Source: Sphingobacteriaceae bacterium (lineage in GTDB: Bacteria > Bacteroidota > Bacteroidia > Sphingobacteriales > Sphingobacteriaceae). From it: a stretch of DNA of 64,000 nt. Position 1 is the stretch's first letter, and the number at the start of each line of letters is the position of its first letter. Below, piece after piece: positions 34,561 to 43,403 of the stretch. Below the pieces are notes generated by a model, which was not told the origin of the DNA, made no database searches, and saw only the letters and a program-made list of their open reading frames with translations. Where the stretch lies: NCBI GenBank assembly GCA_014380615.1, contig JACMJM010000044.1:124001-188000 (forward strand), in the 5' to 3' direction. The position numbers and the translations under genes were made by a program.

Positions 34561-34863
34561 TTAATCTTTTTCAGATTTCTCACGAATGATGACGTAAACG
34601 TCTTCATCATCTTTCTTCATCAAGTACTTTTCCCGGGCGAATTTTTCCAGTCGCTCTCTATTGGTGCTAAGTTCCTCTAAATCGGTTTTTACTTTTTCTA
34701 TCTCAGCGATATAAAAAGCCTTCTCATCTTTAAACTTATTTAGTTGCGAGCGGTATTCGTATTGAGAAAGGAGGTCATTTCGGTCAAAAAACAGCATCCA
34801 CACTACAAAGCCGGTGCTTACTAAAAAATATTTGTTACCGAATAAACTTACAATTCTTTTCAT
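34561..34863 (-). CDS. divIC: Septum formation initiator family protein (FtsB/DivIC)
   Basis: 100 residues: short cytosolic start, one membrane helix (about residues 12-27), then a coiled coil (about 33-75, 'LNKFKDEKAFYIAEIEKVKT') and the FtsB-like end 'KFAREKYLMKKDDEDVYVI'. FtsB-type proteins join FtsL and FtsQ in the divisome. It follows eno on the same strand, an arrangement known from several phyla. A -7 box TATATTTG on the minus strand (34872-34879) lies only 8 bases before the start. Confidence 0.9.
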   Translation of the reverse strand: MKRIVSLFGNKYFLVSTGFVVWMLFFDRNDLLSQYEYRSQLNKFKDEKAFYIAEIEKVKTDLEELSTNRERLEKFAREKYLMKKDDEDVYVIIREKSEKD

Positions 34864-34969
34864 TGGTAGTACAAATATAAAAATATTGAGGATTTATCAA
34901 AGAAGTAAATCCTGCTTACCGGTAGTACTTCATCAGCCGGTTATTTGCTTCAAAAAATAAATGCACAAA

Positions 34970-34994
34970 AAAAAGCCCGACCAGCGGGCTTTTT
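34970..34994. terminator. Bidirectional terminator after eno
   Basis: A 10-bp stem AAAAAGCCCG / CGGGCTTTTT around ACCAG, with further A residues on the left. On the minus strand the U-tract is strong. It lies 17 bp beyond the eno stop and before divIC, so divIC needs its own promoter. Confidence 0.9.
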
Positions 34995-35011
34995 AAAAAT
35001 ATTCAAGATTC

Positions 35012-36310
<1,299 letters not shown>

Positions 36311-36450
36311 TTATGATTTATCGTTATCAATTATGATTATTTATAATTCCCTTCCGGGATTGCTTAGTGTATCAAAAACACTAAGGCTTTTTTTGTCAAA
36401 AATAGTTTTTTAAAAACTTTTACAGACAGATTTGTATCATTTATTTAAAT

Positions 36451-36478
36451 AAAAACCCGCTAATGTATTAAGCGGGTT
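36451..36478 (-). terminator. Terminator of carA
   Basis: An 8-bp stem AACCCGCT / AGCGGGTT with a 9-nt loop is followed on the minus strand by five U residues. It lies six bases beyond the carA stop. Confidence 0.85.
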
Positions 36479-36483
36479 AAATT

Positions 36484-37593
36484 TTATTGTTTTTCAGTAG
36501 CCATGGAATTCACAAACTGATCGAATAAGTAACGTGAATCGTGCGGGCCGGGCGAAGATTCGGGGTGGTATTGTACCGAAAAAGCCTTTTTGTTTTTTAC
36601 TCTGATTCCTTCAATAGAGTTATCGTTCAAATTGAGGTGAGTAATTTCTACTTTGTCAGAACTTCTCACATCGTCTGCAACCACTCCGAAACCGTGATTT
36701 TGAGAGGTTACTTCGCAATGATCAATAATGATATTTTTTACAGGATGATTTAATCCGCGGTGGCCGTTAAACATTTTAACGGTTTTAATATCGTTGGCAA
36801 GTGCTAAAAGCTGGTGGCCTAAACAAATACCGAATAATGGTTTATCTGCTGCTAAAGCTTTCTTTACAGTTTCTACTGCATAAGGCATTGCCGCCGGATC
36901 GCCGGGGCCGTTTGAAATGAAATAACCGTCGGCTCCCCATTGTTCCATTTCTTCGAAAGATGTTTTTGCCGGAAATACTTTTACATATACATCTCTGTCG
37001 TCGAAATTTCTTAAAATATTTTTCTTTACACCTAAATCGAGTACCGCCACACGGTGTTTAGCGTTTTCATCGCCAAAGAAATAAGGCTCCTTGGTAGACA
37101 CTTGAGATGATAGCTCCAGTCCGTCCATCGAAGGTACTTCGGCAAGCTTTGCTTTCAGTTCATCAATGTCTAAAATTTCAGAAGAAATAATCGCGTTCAT
37201 TGCTCCCTTATCGCGGATGTGGCGTACAAGCGAACGCGTATCCACGTCCGAAATTCCTACAATGTTTTCTTCCTGAAAATAATCCTGGATAGATTTATCG
37301 GATTGTTTTCTGCTAAAAGCGATGTTGAAATTCTTGCAAACAAGACCGGCAATTTTGATGTCTCCAGATTCAATTTCTTCATCATGAACACCATAGTTAC
37401 CAATATGGGCATTCGTTGTAACCATTATCTGGCCGAAGTAGGATGGATCTGTAAAAACTTCCTGGTAGCCCGTCATGCCGGTATTAAAACAAATTTCGCC
37501 AGTAGTAGTGCCAATTTTGCCAGCAGCTTTCCCATGGTATACGGTTCCGTCTTCGAGCAATAATACAGCAGGTAATTTGGTGTAATATGTCAT
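36484..37593 (-). CDS. carA: Carbamoyl-phosphate synthase small (glutaminase) subunit
   Basis: 369 residues. The N-terminal CarA domain ('LLLEDGTVYHGKAAG', 'FNTGMTGYQEVFTDPSY') precedes the class I amidotransferase with the nucleophile Cys in 'GICLGHQ', and the His/Glu pair in 'QYHPESSPGPHD'. It releases ammonia from glutamine and channels it to CarB for arginine and pyrimidine synthesis. carB is not adjacent. The upstream gap of about 160 bp from the predicted promoter to the start may be a regulatory leader. Confidence 0.95.
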   Translation of the reverse strand: MTYYTKLPAVLLLEDGTVYHGKAAGKIGTTTGEICFNTGMTGYQEVFTDPSYFGQIMVTTNAHIGNYGVHDEEIESGDIKIAGLVCKNFNIAFSRKQSDKSIQDYFQEENIVGISDVDTRSLVRHIRDKGAMNAIISSEILDIDELKAKLAEVPSMDGLELSSQVSTKEPYFFGDENAKHRVAVLDLGVKKNILRNFDDRDVYVKVFPAKTSFEEMEQWGADGYFISNGPGDPAAMPYAVETVKKALAADKPLFGICLGHQLLALANDIKTVKMFNGHRGLNHPVKNIIIDHCEVTSQNHGFGVVADDVRSSDKVEITHLNLNDNSIEGIRVKNKKAFSVQYHPESSPGPHDSRYLFDQFVNSMATEKQ

Positions 37594-37853
37594 TTTATAT
37601 ATGTTGTTTTAAATGTTGTTCTACTACTCTTAAGCTTTACCGTCTGGAAAGAATGATTAGTTCGATAAAAAAAAGGGAAAAATCTAAGTCTTCCGGAAGG
37701 ATTTCCGGCTGCCGGGAGCAACAGGCTGAAGTGATTTACTTCAAAATTCACGGGGGACAAAAGTACAAAATATATCAGCTTTTGAAGGATAAAAGCGAAA
37801 AAAACTTCTGTTTGAATTTTACTTTCTACCTTTGAGGCTATAGAATCCCTATC
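37594..37853. promoter_or_regulatory. Divergent carA/panB control region with hairpins
   Basis: No gene is supported in this 260-bp gap; an 82-codon plus-strand frame overlaps the carA start and looks non-coding. Minus strand: TACTTTTG (37758-37765) fits a -7 box, giving carA a leader of about 155 nt. In that leader CCGGAA-ATCC-TTCCGG (37693-37708) forms a hairpin and a U-rich stretch follows about 15 bases later, so attenuation is possible. Plus strand: TACCTTTG (37827-37834) is a candidate -7 box for panB, 20 bases before its ATG. All by pattern only. Confidence 0.45.
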
Positions 37854-38669
37854 ATGTCTGTAAACAGAGTAATAAAAAGAATCACCACCAACACGCTTCA
37901 GGAAATGAAGTCGAAAGGTGAAAAGATCGCAATGCTTACCTCATACGATTTTTCGATGGCAAAGATTGTTGATGAAGCCGGGATAGACGTGATTCTTGTG
38001 GGCGACTCGGCCTCTAATGTGATGGCGGGACATGAAACAACTCTGCCTATAACTCTCGATCAGATGATTTACCATGCGGCATCTGTAGTTCGAGCGGCTC
38101 AAAGGGCCTTGGTAGTTGTTGATTTGCCTTTCGGATCCTATCAGGGTAATTCAAAGGAGGCATTGAATTCTGCTATCCGGATAATGAAGGAATCGGGTGC
38201 GCATGCTGTTAAGTTAGAAGGAGGGTTGGAGATTCGAGAGTCTATCGAACGAATTATTACTGCCGGAATACCGGTAATGGGACATTTAGGGTTAACCCCA
38301 CAGTCTATTTATAAATTCGGCACTTATACCGTACGTGCAAAGGAAGAAGCTGAAGCTCAAAAGCTTAAAGAAGATATTATTACTTTGCAGGAAGCAGGAT
38401 GTTTTGCGGTTGTGCTTGAAAAAATTCCGGCGGCATTGGCTGCGGAAGCAACGATGTCGGTAGGAATACCAACTATCGGGATCGGAGCAGGCGCTGAATG
38501 CGACGGACAGGTTTTAGTAGTCCATGACATGATGGGCCTGAACAAGGGATTTCGTCCGAGATTTCTTCGACAGTACCTCAATTTATATGAACAGATGAAC
38601 GGGGCGGTTAAAGCATATATAACTGATGTGAAAAGCAACGATTTCCCGAGTGAGAAAGAGCAGTACTAA
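37854..38669 (+). CDS. panB: 3-methyl-2-oxobutanoate hydroxymethyltransferase
   Basis: 271 residues; makes ketopantoate from ketoisovalerate and methylene-tetrahydrofolate, the first step of pantothenate synthesis. Motifs: '[19 protein letters not shown]', Mg-binding Asp in '[12 protein letters not shown]', 'DLPFGSYQ', 'VKLEGG', 'GHLGLTPQS', and the catalytic Glu in '[10 protein letters not shown]'. 'IGIGAG' and 'VVHDMMGL' complete the barrel. The pseudouridine synthase gene follows after 9 bp, so both are on one transcript. panC and panD are not in the window. Confidence 0.96.
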   Translation: MSVNRVIKRITTNTLQEMKSKGEKIAMLTSYDFSMAKIVDEAGIDVILVGDSASNVMAGHETTLPITLDQMIYHAASVVRAAQRALVVVDLPFGSYQGNSKEALNSAIRIMKESGAHAVKLEGGLEIRESIERIITAGIPVMGHLGLTPQSIYKFGTYTVRAKEEAEAQKLKEDIITLQEAGCFAVVLEKIPAALAAEATMSVGIPTIGIGAGAECDGQVLVVHDMMGLNKGFRPRFLRQYLNLYEQMNGAVKAYITDVKSNDFPSEKEQY

Positions 38670-38678
38670 AATTTATCT

Positions 38679-39392
38679 ATGAGGCAACAGTTTCGTTATA
38701 CAAGTCTTGATATAACCGACAAGGATATTCTTTATGAGGACAACCATCTAATTGCGATTAATAAGCGGGCCGGTGATATTGTGCAGGTAGATGATACCGG
38801 CGATGAATCCCTTGATGAAAAAGTTAAGAAATATCTGGCCAAAAAGTATAACAAGCCTAATGGCGCATTCCTTGGGGTTGTTCATAGGATAGACAGGCCC
38901 GTTAGCGGCGTTATTCTTTTTGCTAAAACAAGCAAAGCATTAGACAGGATAAACGCCATGTTTAAGGGACGCGAAATGCATAAAACCTATTGGGCGGTAG
39001 TTCGGCAGCGACCGGTCCCCGAAAGTGGAAACCTTATACACTGGTTAGTAAAAAATCCTCAAAAAAACGTTACTAAAGCACACGACAAGGAGGTAGCGGG
39101 TAGCCTCCGGTCTGAATTAAACTATAAGCTGATAGGCGAGTTAAATGGCTATTACCTTATTGAAGTTGATCCTATAACGGGTAGGCCGCATCAAATTCGT
39201 GTGCAACTGTCTACATTAGGATGCCCGATAGTTGGTGATAATAAGTACGGCTATCCCAGGGGGAGTTTAAAAAAGAGTATTTGTCTCCATGCTAAAAGGC
39301 TTCAATTTATTCATCCCGTAAAAAAGGAACCGGTAGATATTCAGGCTCCTCTGCCCCAGGATGGTTTCTGGGAGAAGTTTGAAAGTTTTTGA
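38679..39392 (+). CDS. RluA-family RNA pseudouridine synthase
   Basis: 237 residues. The catalytic Asp lies in 'VVHRIDRPVSGVILFAKT', the RluA-family signature; 'GRPHQIRVQLSTLGCPIVGD' and 'LHAKRLQF' follow as expected. There is no N-terminal S4 domain, so the protein is of the short type. It isomerises uridine in rRNA or tRNA; the target is unknown. It overlaps nothing at its true end but the next gene begins 14 bp later, linking it to panB and the carotenoid genes. Confidence 0.9.
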   Translation: MRQQFRYTSLDITDKDILYEDNHLIAINKRAGDIVQVDDTGDESLDEKVKKYLAKKYNKPNGAFLGVVHRIDRPVSGVILFAKTSKALDRINAMFKGREMHKTYWAVVRQRPVPESGNLIHWLVKNPQKNVTKAHDKEVAGSLRSELNYKLIGELNGYYLIEVDPITGRPHQIRVQLSTLGCPIVGDNKYGYPRGSLKKSICLHAKRLQFIHPVKKEPVDIQAPLPQDGFWEKFESF

Positions 39393-39405
39393 CGCAAAGA
39401 TCATA

Positions 39406-40017
39406 ATGTTCAGAAGATCGATAGTGGAATTTTTTACATGGTATATTAAAACTATCATTCGTAAAGATTTTACTTCATTTAATTTCAATGATATTGAAAT
39501 AGATAATTCTCGATCAGTACTACTGCTTGCTAATCATTTTTCCTGGTGGGATGGTTTTCTGATGTTTCAGCTTAACAGGTTACTTATTAAGAAAAAGTTT
39601 CATGTAATGGTTACCGAAGAAAACTACCGAAACGTATCTTTTCTAAAATACCTGGGTGCTTTTCCGGTAAGGAAAAATACAAAAGACGTCATAAAATCTC
39701 TGGAACATGCGGGCGAGCTATTAAATGAGCCCGGAAATCTTGTCTTGATATTTCCTCAGGGGCAGTTATATTCTGTACATGTAACTGAAATAGTTTTCGA
39801 AAAGGGACTTATGCGTCTCATCAATTTCTCAAATAAAAACTTTCAATACCTTTTCGCTGCCTCGTTCGTTGATTATTTTGAAAAACGAAAACCCACGATA
39901 ACCTGTTATCTTAAAAGCTGGGAGGGTGCTGAGTTTACCAGTTTACAGTTGATAAAAAGTGCTTATAACAAACATTATGAAACCTCGCGGCAGCAGCAAG
40001 GCCGTATCATTAAATAG
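39406..40017 (+). CDS. PlsC-like acyltransferase, likely carotenoid-glycoside acyltransferase (CruD-like)
   Basis: 203 residues from the ATG at 39406; an earlier in-frame ATG at 39361 overlaps the pseudouridine synthase. The acyltransferase motif HxxxxD is in 'LANHFSWWDGF', and a second block is 'LVLIFPQGQLYS'. A membrane-associated start ('IVEFFTWYIKTII') is seen. PlsC-like enzymes move fatty acyl groups to glycerol phosphate or sugars. It is followed 2 bp later by a glycosyltransferase and then CruF, the same set that makes acylated carotenoid glycosides in Chlorobi and Salinibacter, so acylation of the carotenoid sugar is the likely job. Inference from context. Confidence 0.75.
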   Translation: MFRRSIVEFFTWYIKTIIRKDFTSFNFNDIEIDNSRSVLLLANHFSWWDGFLMFQLNRLLIKKKFHVMVTEENYRNVSFLKYLGAFPVRKNTKDVIKSLEHAGELLNEPGNLVLIFPQGQLYSVHVTEIVFEKGLMRLINFSNKNFQYLFAASFVDYFEKRKPTITCYLKSWEGAEFTSLQLIKSAYNKHYETSRQQQGRIIK

Positions 40018-40019
40018 TA

Positions 40020-41111
40020 ATGCTGATATTCTACGTAGTGTTCTTTTTCTTGATTATCCGATTCGCTGTAACACTGTTTAACTTTATTTCAAATCCAAAA
40101 CTGCCTTCTTCGGCCATAGAGTACACAGATTTAGTATCCATCCTAATCCCGGCCAGAAACGAAGAGGATAATATTTTGAATCTTCTGCGATCTATAAAAA
40201 TGCAGGATTACAAAAACATCGAAGTAATTGTACTTGACGATAATTCGTCTGATGAGACATTTAATATTTGTGAGAAGTTTGGCGCATCAGATTCCAGATT
40301 TAAGATCCTGAAAGGCCAAAGCCTTATCGAGGGATGGTTGGGAAAGAATTTTGCCTGCCACCAACTGGCTGAAGCTGCCAAAGGAAAATATCTGTTGTTT
40401 TTAGACGCTGATGAGATAATCGCCGACGGGCTCATTAATAATGCGTTGCATCGTGTAAAACAGGGTAAGCTTGCGCTGTTAAGCCTGTTTACCAACCAGC
40501 GTATGATTACAGTAGGCGAGCGGCTAGTTGTTCCATTAATGCACTTTCTTTTATTAAATTCTTTGCCGCTTCGTTTGGTAAGGCTTTCGTCAAATCCGGC
40601 ACTTTCTGCCGCAAGCGGGCAGTTTATGCTCTTCGAATCCACTTTGTATCATGCGCATCAGTGGCATGCTCAGGTAAAAGATAAAATTGTCGAAGATATC
40701 GAAATTATGAAATTGGTTAAAGCCTATCAGTATAAGGCCGAAGCTTTATTAGCCAATGGATACATTTCATGCCGCATGTATAAAAGCTATACCGAAGCTG
40801 TTGACGGATTCAGCAAAAATTTGCTGGCCGGATTTAATTATAATATACCCGGCTTAATTTGCTATCTGCTCTTAATTATAGTGGGCCCGATATTTATTGC
40901 GCTACTTCTAAACTATTCTTTATTGTTTTTTGCGATTAGTTTAATAGTTTTAACAAGAATTATGATTTCATTGGCAAGCGGGCAAAATGTTCTGTCGAAT
41001 TTATTTCTGCATCCGCTTCAAATGTTTTCGCTGGTGTTGATATCTGTTATTTCGATTAGAAAGTATCTCACAAAAAAAACAAACTGGAAAGGCCGAATAA
41101 TTGAATCATGA
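40020..41111 (+). CDS. Family 2 glycosyltransferase, likely carotenoid glycosyltransferase (CruC-like)
   Basis: 363 residues. An N-terminal membrane helix is followed by the GT-A domain 'VSILIPARNEEDNILNLLRS', 'VIVLDDNSSDET', 'WLGKNFACHQLAEAAKG', the metal-binding 'LFLDADEI', and 'DIEIMKLVKAYQYKAE'. The C-terminal third has three or more membrane helices. 'Q(W)H' after 'MLFES' fits processive-type GT2 enzymes but carotenoid GTs (CruC, CrtQ) share this layout. The next gene, CruF, overlaps by 4 bp, arguing for sugar transfer to a 1'-hydroxy-carotenoid. Substrate is inference. Confidence 0.78.
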   Translation: MLIFYVVFFFLIIRFAVTLFNFISNPKLPSSAIEYTDLVSILIPARNEEDNILNLLRSIKMQDYKNIEVIVLDDNSSDETFNICEKFGASDSRFKILKGQSLIEGWLGKNFACHQLAEAAKGKYLLFLDADEIIADGLINNALHRVKQGKLALLSLFTNQRMITVGERLVVPLMHFLLLNSLPLRLVRLSSNPALSAASGQFMLFESTLYHAHQWHAQVKDKIVEDIEIMKLVKAYQYKAEALLANGYISCRMYKSYTEAVDGFSKNLLAGFNYNIPGLICYLLLIIVGPIFIALLLNYSLLFFAISLIVLTRIMISLASGQNVLSNLFLHPLQMFSLVLISVISIRKYLTKKTNWKGRIIES

Positions 41112-41746
41112 AAATTACCTCCGTACACGTTTGTTCTTTTCTAATAGTGTTATTTTATGCTGTTGGATATTGGGGATTAGTGCAGCCTGATTATTTACCA
41201 CTGTTTAAAAAATTAGTCCCTTTTCATCTGTTACTTATGCTGGGGCTAATAATTGTTAGCCATGAGGATAAGAATAAGTACTTCTGGGTTTTTCTTATAA
41301 GTTGTTACACCGCCGGGTTCGTAGTAGAATTGCTGGGGGTAAATACCGGAGCCATTTTTGGTGAGTATAAATACGGATCTACTTTGGGTGCAAAGTTTGC
41401 CGATATCCCTTTAATTATTGGAGTGAACTGGATTTTAGTAATCTACTCTACAGGAGTATTTATGAAAGAATTCCAGATAAAAAATCACATCATCAGGGCA
41501 TTAATTGGTGCTTTTTTAATCACCTCTCTTGATATTCTTATCGAACCAGTGGCCATTAGATATGATTATTGGAGCTGGAAAGATTTTGAAATCCCTTTTC
41601 AAAATTATGTGGGATGGTTTATCTTTTCTTTTCTTATGCTTCGTTTCTTTTTTCTGATGAAGTTTCGAAAAGTGAATCTGGCCGCAACTGTGCTGTTTAT
41701 CGTGCAGTTTATATTCTTCTTCTTTTTGAGTCAAAAAGCTGGTTAA
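41108..41746 (+). CDS. cruF: CruF-type carotenoid 1',2'-hydratase (DUF422)
   Basis: 212 residues with six or seven membrane helices. The DUF422 signatures are 'ELLGVNTGAIFGEYKYGS', 'KFADIPLIIGVNWILVIYST', and 'DILIEPVAIRYDYWSW'. CruF adds water to the psi end of gamma-carotene-like molecules, giving a 1'-hydroxyl that can be glycosylated. The start overlaps the glycosyltransferase by 4 bp (ATGA), so they are translationally coupled. Family call is good; the exact carotenoid is inferred from neighbours. Confidence 0.88.
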   Translation: MKITSVHVCSFLIVLFYAVGYWGLVQPDYLPLFKKLVPFHLLLMLGLIIVSHEDKNKYFWVFLISCYTAGFVVELLGVNTGAIFGEYKYGSTLGAKFADIPLIIGVNWILVIYSTGVFMKEFQIKNHIIRALIGAFLITSLDILIEPVAIRYDYWSWKDFEIPFQNYVGWFIFSFLMLRFFFLMKFRKVNLAATVLFIVQFIFFFFLSQKAG

Positions 41747-41757
41747 AACATTTTTAC

Positions 41758-41765
41758 TATTTTTG
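41758..41765 (+). promoter_or_regulatory. Candidate -7 box before ispH
   Basis: TATTTTTG fits TAnnTTTG and lies 12 bases before the ispH ATG. No TTG at a good -33 spacing was seen. If real, ispH-crtW has its own internal promoter within the carotenoid cluster. Confidence 0.35.
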
Positions 41766-41777
41766 TATTGCACAGTT

Positions 41778-42626
41778 ATGGGGTATAATCTTCAGGTTAG
41801 CATTGATAGTGACTCAGGCTTTTGTTTCGGAGTAGTATATGCCATAGATATGGCTGAAGAAATTCTGGAAGAGGAAGGCTATTTATATTGCCTTGGTGAT
41901 ATTGTTCACAATGATGAAGAAGTAGAACGGCTCAAATTGATGGGTTTGCGAATCATTAATCATGATGACTTAAAAAACCTCCAGAATGAAAAAGTGCTGA
42001 TCCGTGCTCATGGAGAAGCCCCCGAGACATATCGTACCGCTCTTGAAAATAATATTACCTTGATTGATGCTTCTTGTCCTGTAGTTTTAAAACTTCAAAA
42101 CAGGATTAAGAATTCATACGATGACAACGAGAAGATTTTAATTTTCGGTAAACACGGGCATGCCGAAGTGATCGGCTTGCAAGGCCAGACAAATAATGAG
42201 GCCATTGTTTTTCAGGATCTCTCAGAACTGGAAACACTAGAATTGCCCCGACAAATTACACTTTACAGTCAAACTACAAAAAGCACCGACAAGTTTTACC
42301 AGATTAAGGATGCGCTGATTAGCAAAGGATACGAGCTTAAGGCTAATGATACCATTTGCAGGCAAGTTTCTAATCGATATGCCGACCTAGAGAAATTTGT
42401 TCAAAACTTCGATAAAATCATCTTTGTTTCAGGTAAAAAATCATCCAACGGAAAGGTGTTGTATGAGGTATGTAAAAAGCATAATCCTCAAACATATTTC
42501 ATTTCGCAGGTTGAAGAGCTGGCTGAGATTACATTCCATCCATCCGAAAGAATAGGGATTTGCGGAGCAACATCAACCCCTATGTGGTTAATGGAAAAAG
42601 TTAAAGCGGCACTGGAAGCATATTAG
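41778..42626 (+). CDS. ispH: 4-hydroxy-3-methylbut-2-enyl diphosphate reductase IspH
   Basis: 282 residues from ATG at 41778; a TTG five codons earlier is also in frame. The three [4Fe-4S] cysteines are in 'SGFCFGVVYAIDMAEE', 'DASCPVVLKL' and 'NDTICRQVSNRYADLEKF'. Also seen are 'DIVHNDEEVERL', 'RAHGEAPE', 'GKHGHAEVIGL' and 'YSQTTKSTDKF'. It makes isopentenyl and dimethylallyl diphosphate, the last step of the MEP pathway, in the cytosol. Its place between CruF and CrtW ties isoprenoid supply to carotenoid formation. Confidence 0.95.
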   Translation: MGYNLQVSIDSDSGFCFGVVYAIDMAEEILEEEGYLYCLGDIVHNDEEVERLKLMGLRIINHDDLKNLQNEKVLIRAHGEAPETYRTALENNITLIDASCPVVLKLQNRIKNSYDDNEKILIFGKHGHAEVIGLQGQTNNEAIVFQDLSELETLELPRQITLYSQTTKSTDKFYQIKDALISKGYELKANDTICRQVSNRYADLEKFVQNFDKIIFVSGKKSSNGKVLYEVCKKHNPQTYFISQVEELAEITFHPSERIGICGATSTPMWLMEKVKAALEAY

Positions 42627-42653
42627 AGTTATAAGTACCAAATATTAACCCTG

Positions 42654-43322
42654 ATGAAAACCCAATCGAACACAGGTGTTATCATAGCAGCTCTCGTAAT
42701 TACGCTTTGGGGATTAGTGCTTTATTTTCTTCTCATCTGGAATTTTTCCTGGACCAATCCGCTTACTTACCTCATGATTCTGGTTCAAATGCATTTATAT
42801 ACCGGCTTATTTATTACCGCCCACGATGCAATGCACGGAACAGTTTCATCTTCCAAAAGAATGAATGTGTATGTTGGCCAGCTCTGCACCGCATTATACG
42901 CCGCTTTTTCCTTTCATAAACTTTATGAAAAACATCACCAGCATCACCGCCATGTACATTCAGAAAATGATCCGGATTACCATGAGGGCAGCTTCCTTTC
43001 CTGGTATTTCAAATTCATGAAAGACTACCTTTCTATCTGGCAAATTCTTATAATGGCACTTGCTTTTAACGTTTTAAAACTGTGGTTTACTGAACTCAAT
43101 TTGCTTATGTTTTGGGTATTTCCATCATTATTAAGTACCATTCAGTTGTTTTATTTTGGCACCTGGCTACCGCATCATGGAAATCATGATAATCCTCATC
43201 ACTCACGTACGCAATCAAAAAATCATATCCGGGCTTTTCTAAGTTGTTACTTCTTTGGCTATCACTACGAACATCACGATTCGCCTGGCCTGCCCTGGTG
43301 GTTGCTTTGGAAAACAAAATAA
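42654..43322 (+). CDS. crtW: Beta-carotene ketolase-like di-iron enzyme (CrtW-like)
   Basis: 222 residues of the membrane fatty-acid desaturase superfamily. Four membrane helices surround the histidine boxes 'HDAMHG' (57-62), 'HKLYEKHHQHHRHVH' (88-102), 'HHGNHDNPHHSR' and 'HYEHHDSPGLPWW'. The combination of short length and the second and last boxes fits carotenoid 4-ketolase CrtW better than CrtZ hydroxylase or acyl desaturases. It would introduce a keto group on the beta-ring using oxygen. It follows ispH after 27 bp. Confidence 0.85.
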   Translation: MKTQSNTGVIIAALVITLWGLVLYFLLIWNFSWTNPLTYLMILVQMHLYTGLFITAHDAMHGTVSSSKRMNVYVGQLCTALYAAFSFHKLYEKHHQHHRHVHSENDPDYHEGSFLSWYFKFMKDYLSIWQILIMALAFNVLKLWFTELNLLMFWVFPSLLSTIQLFYFGTWLPHHGNHDNPHHSRTQSKNHIRAFLSCYFFGYHYEHHDSPGLPWWLLWKTK

Positions 43323-43377
43323 TTGTATTCTTTAAGTAAAAACTGCCACGGATAACAAGGTAAAATGATTGCTCTTT

Positions 43378-43385
43378 TATATTTG
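43378..43385 (+). promoter_or_regulatory. Candidate -7 promoter box of hemH
   Basis: TATATTTG matches TAnnTTTG, 18 bases before the hemH ATG. No -33 TTG at a good distance was found. Confidence 0.35.
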
Positions 43386-43403
43386 TGCCTGCAAATAAGC
43401 TAA

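Noticed and set aside
37587-37835. 82-codon plus-strand frame between carA and panB
   Set aside because: It overlaps the carA start, has random-looking composition and covers predicted promoters and hairpins.
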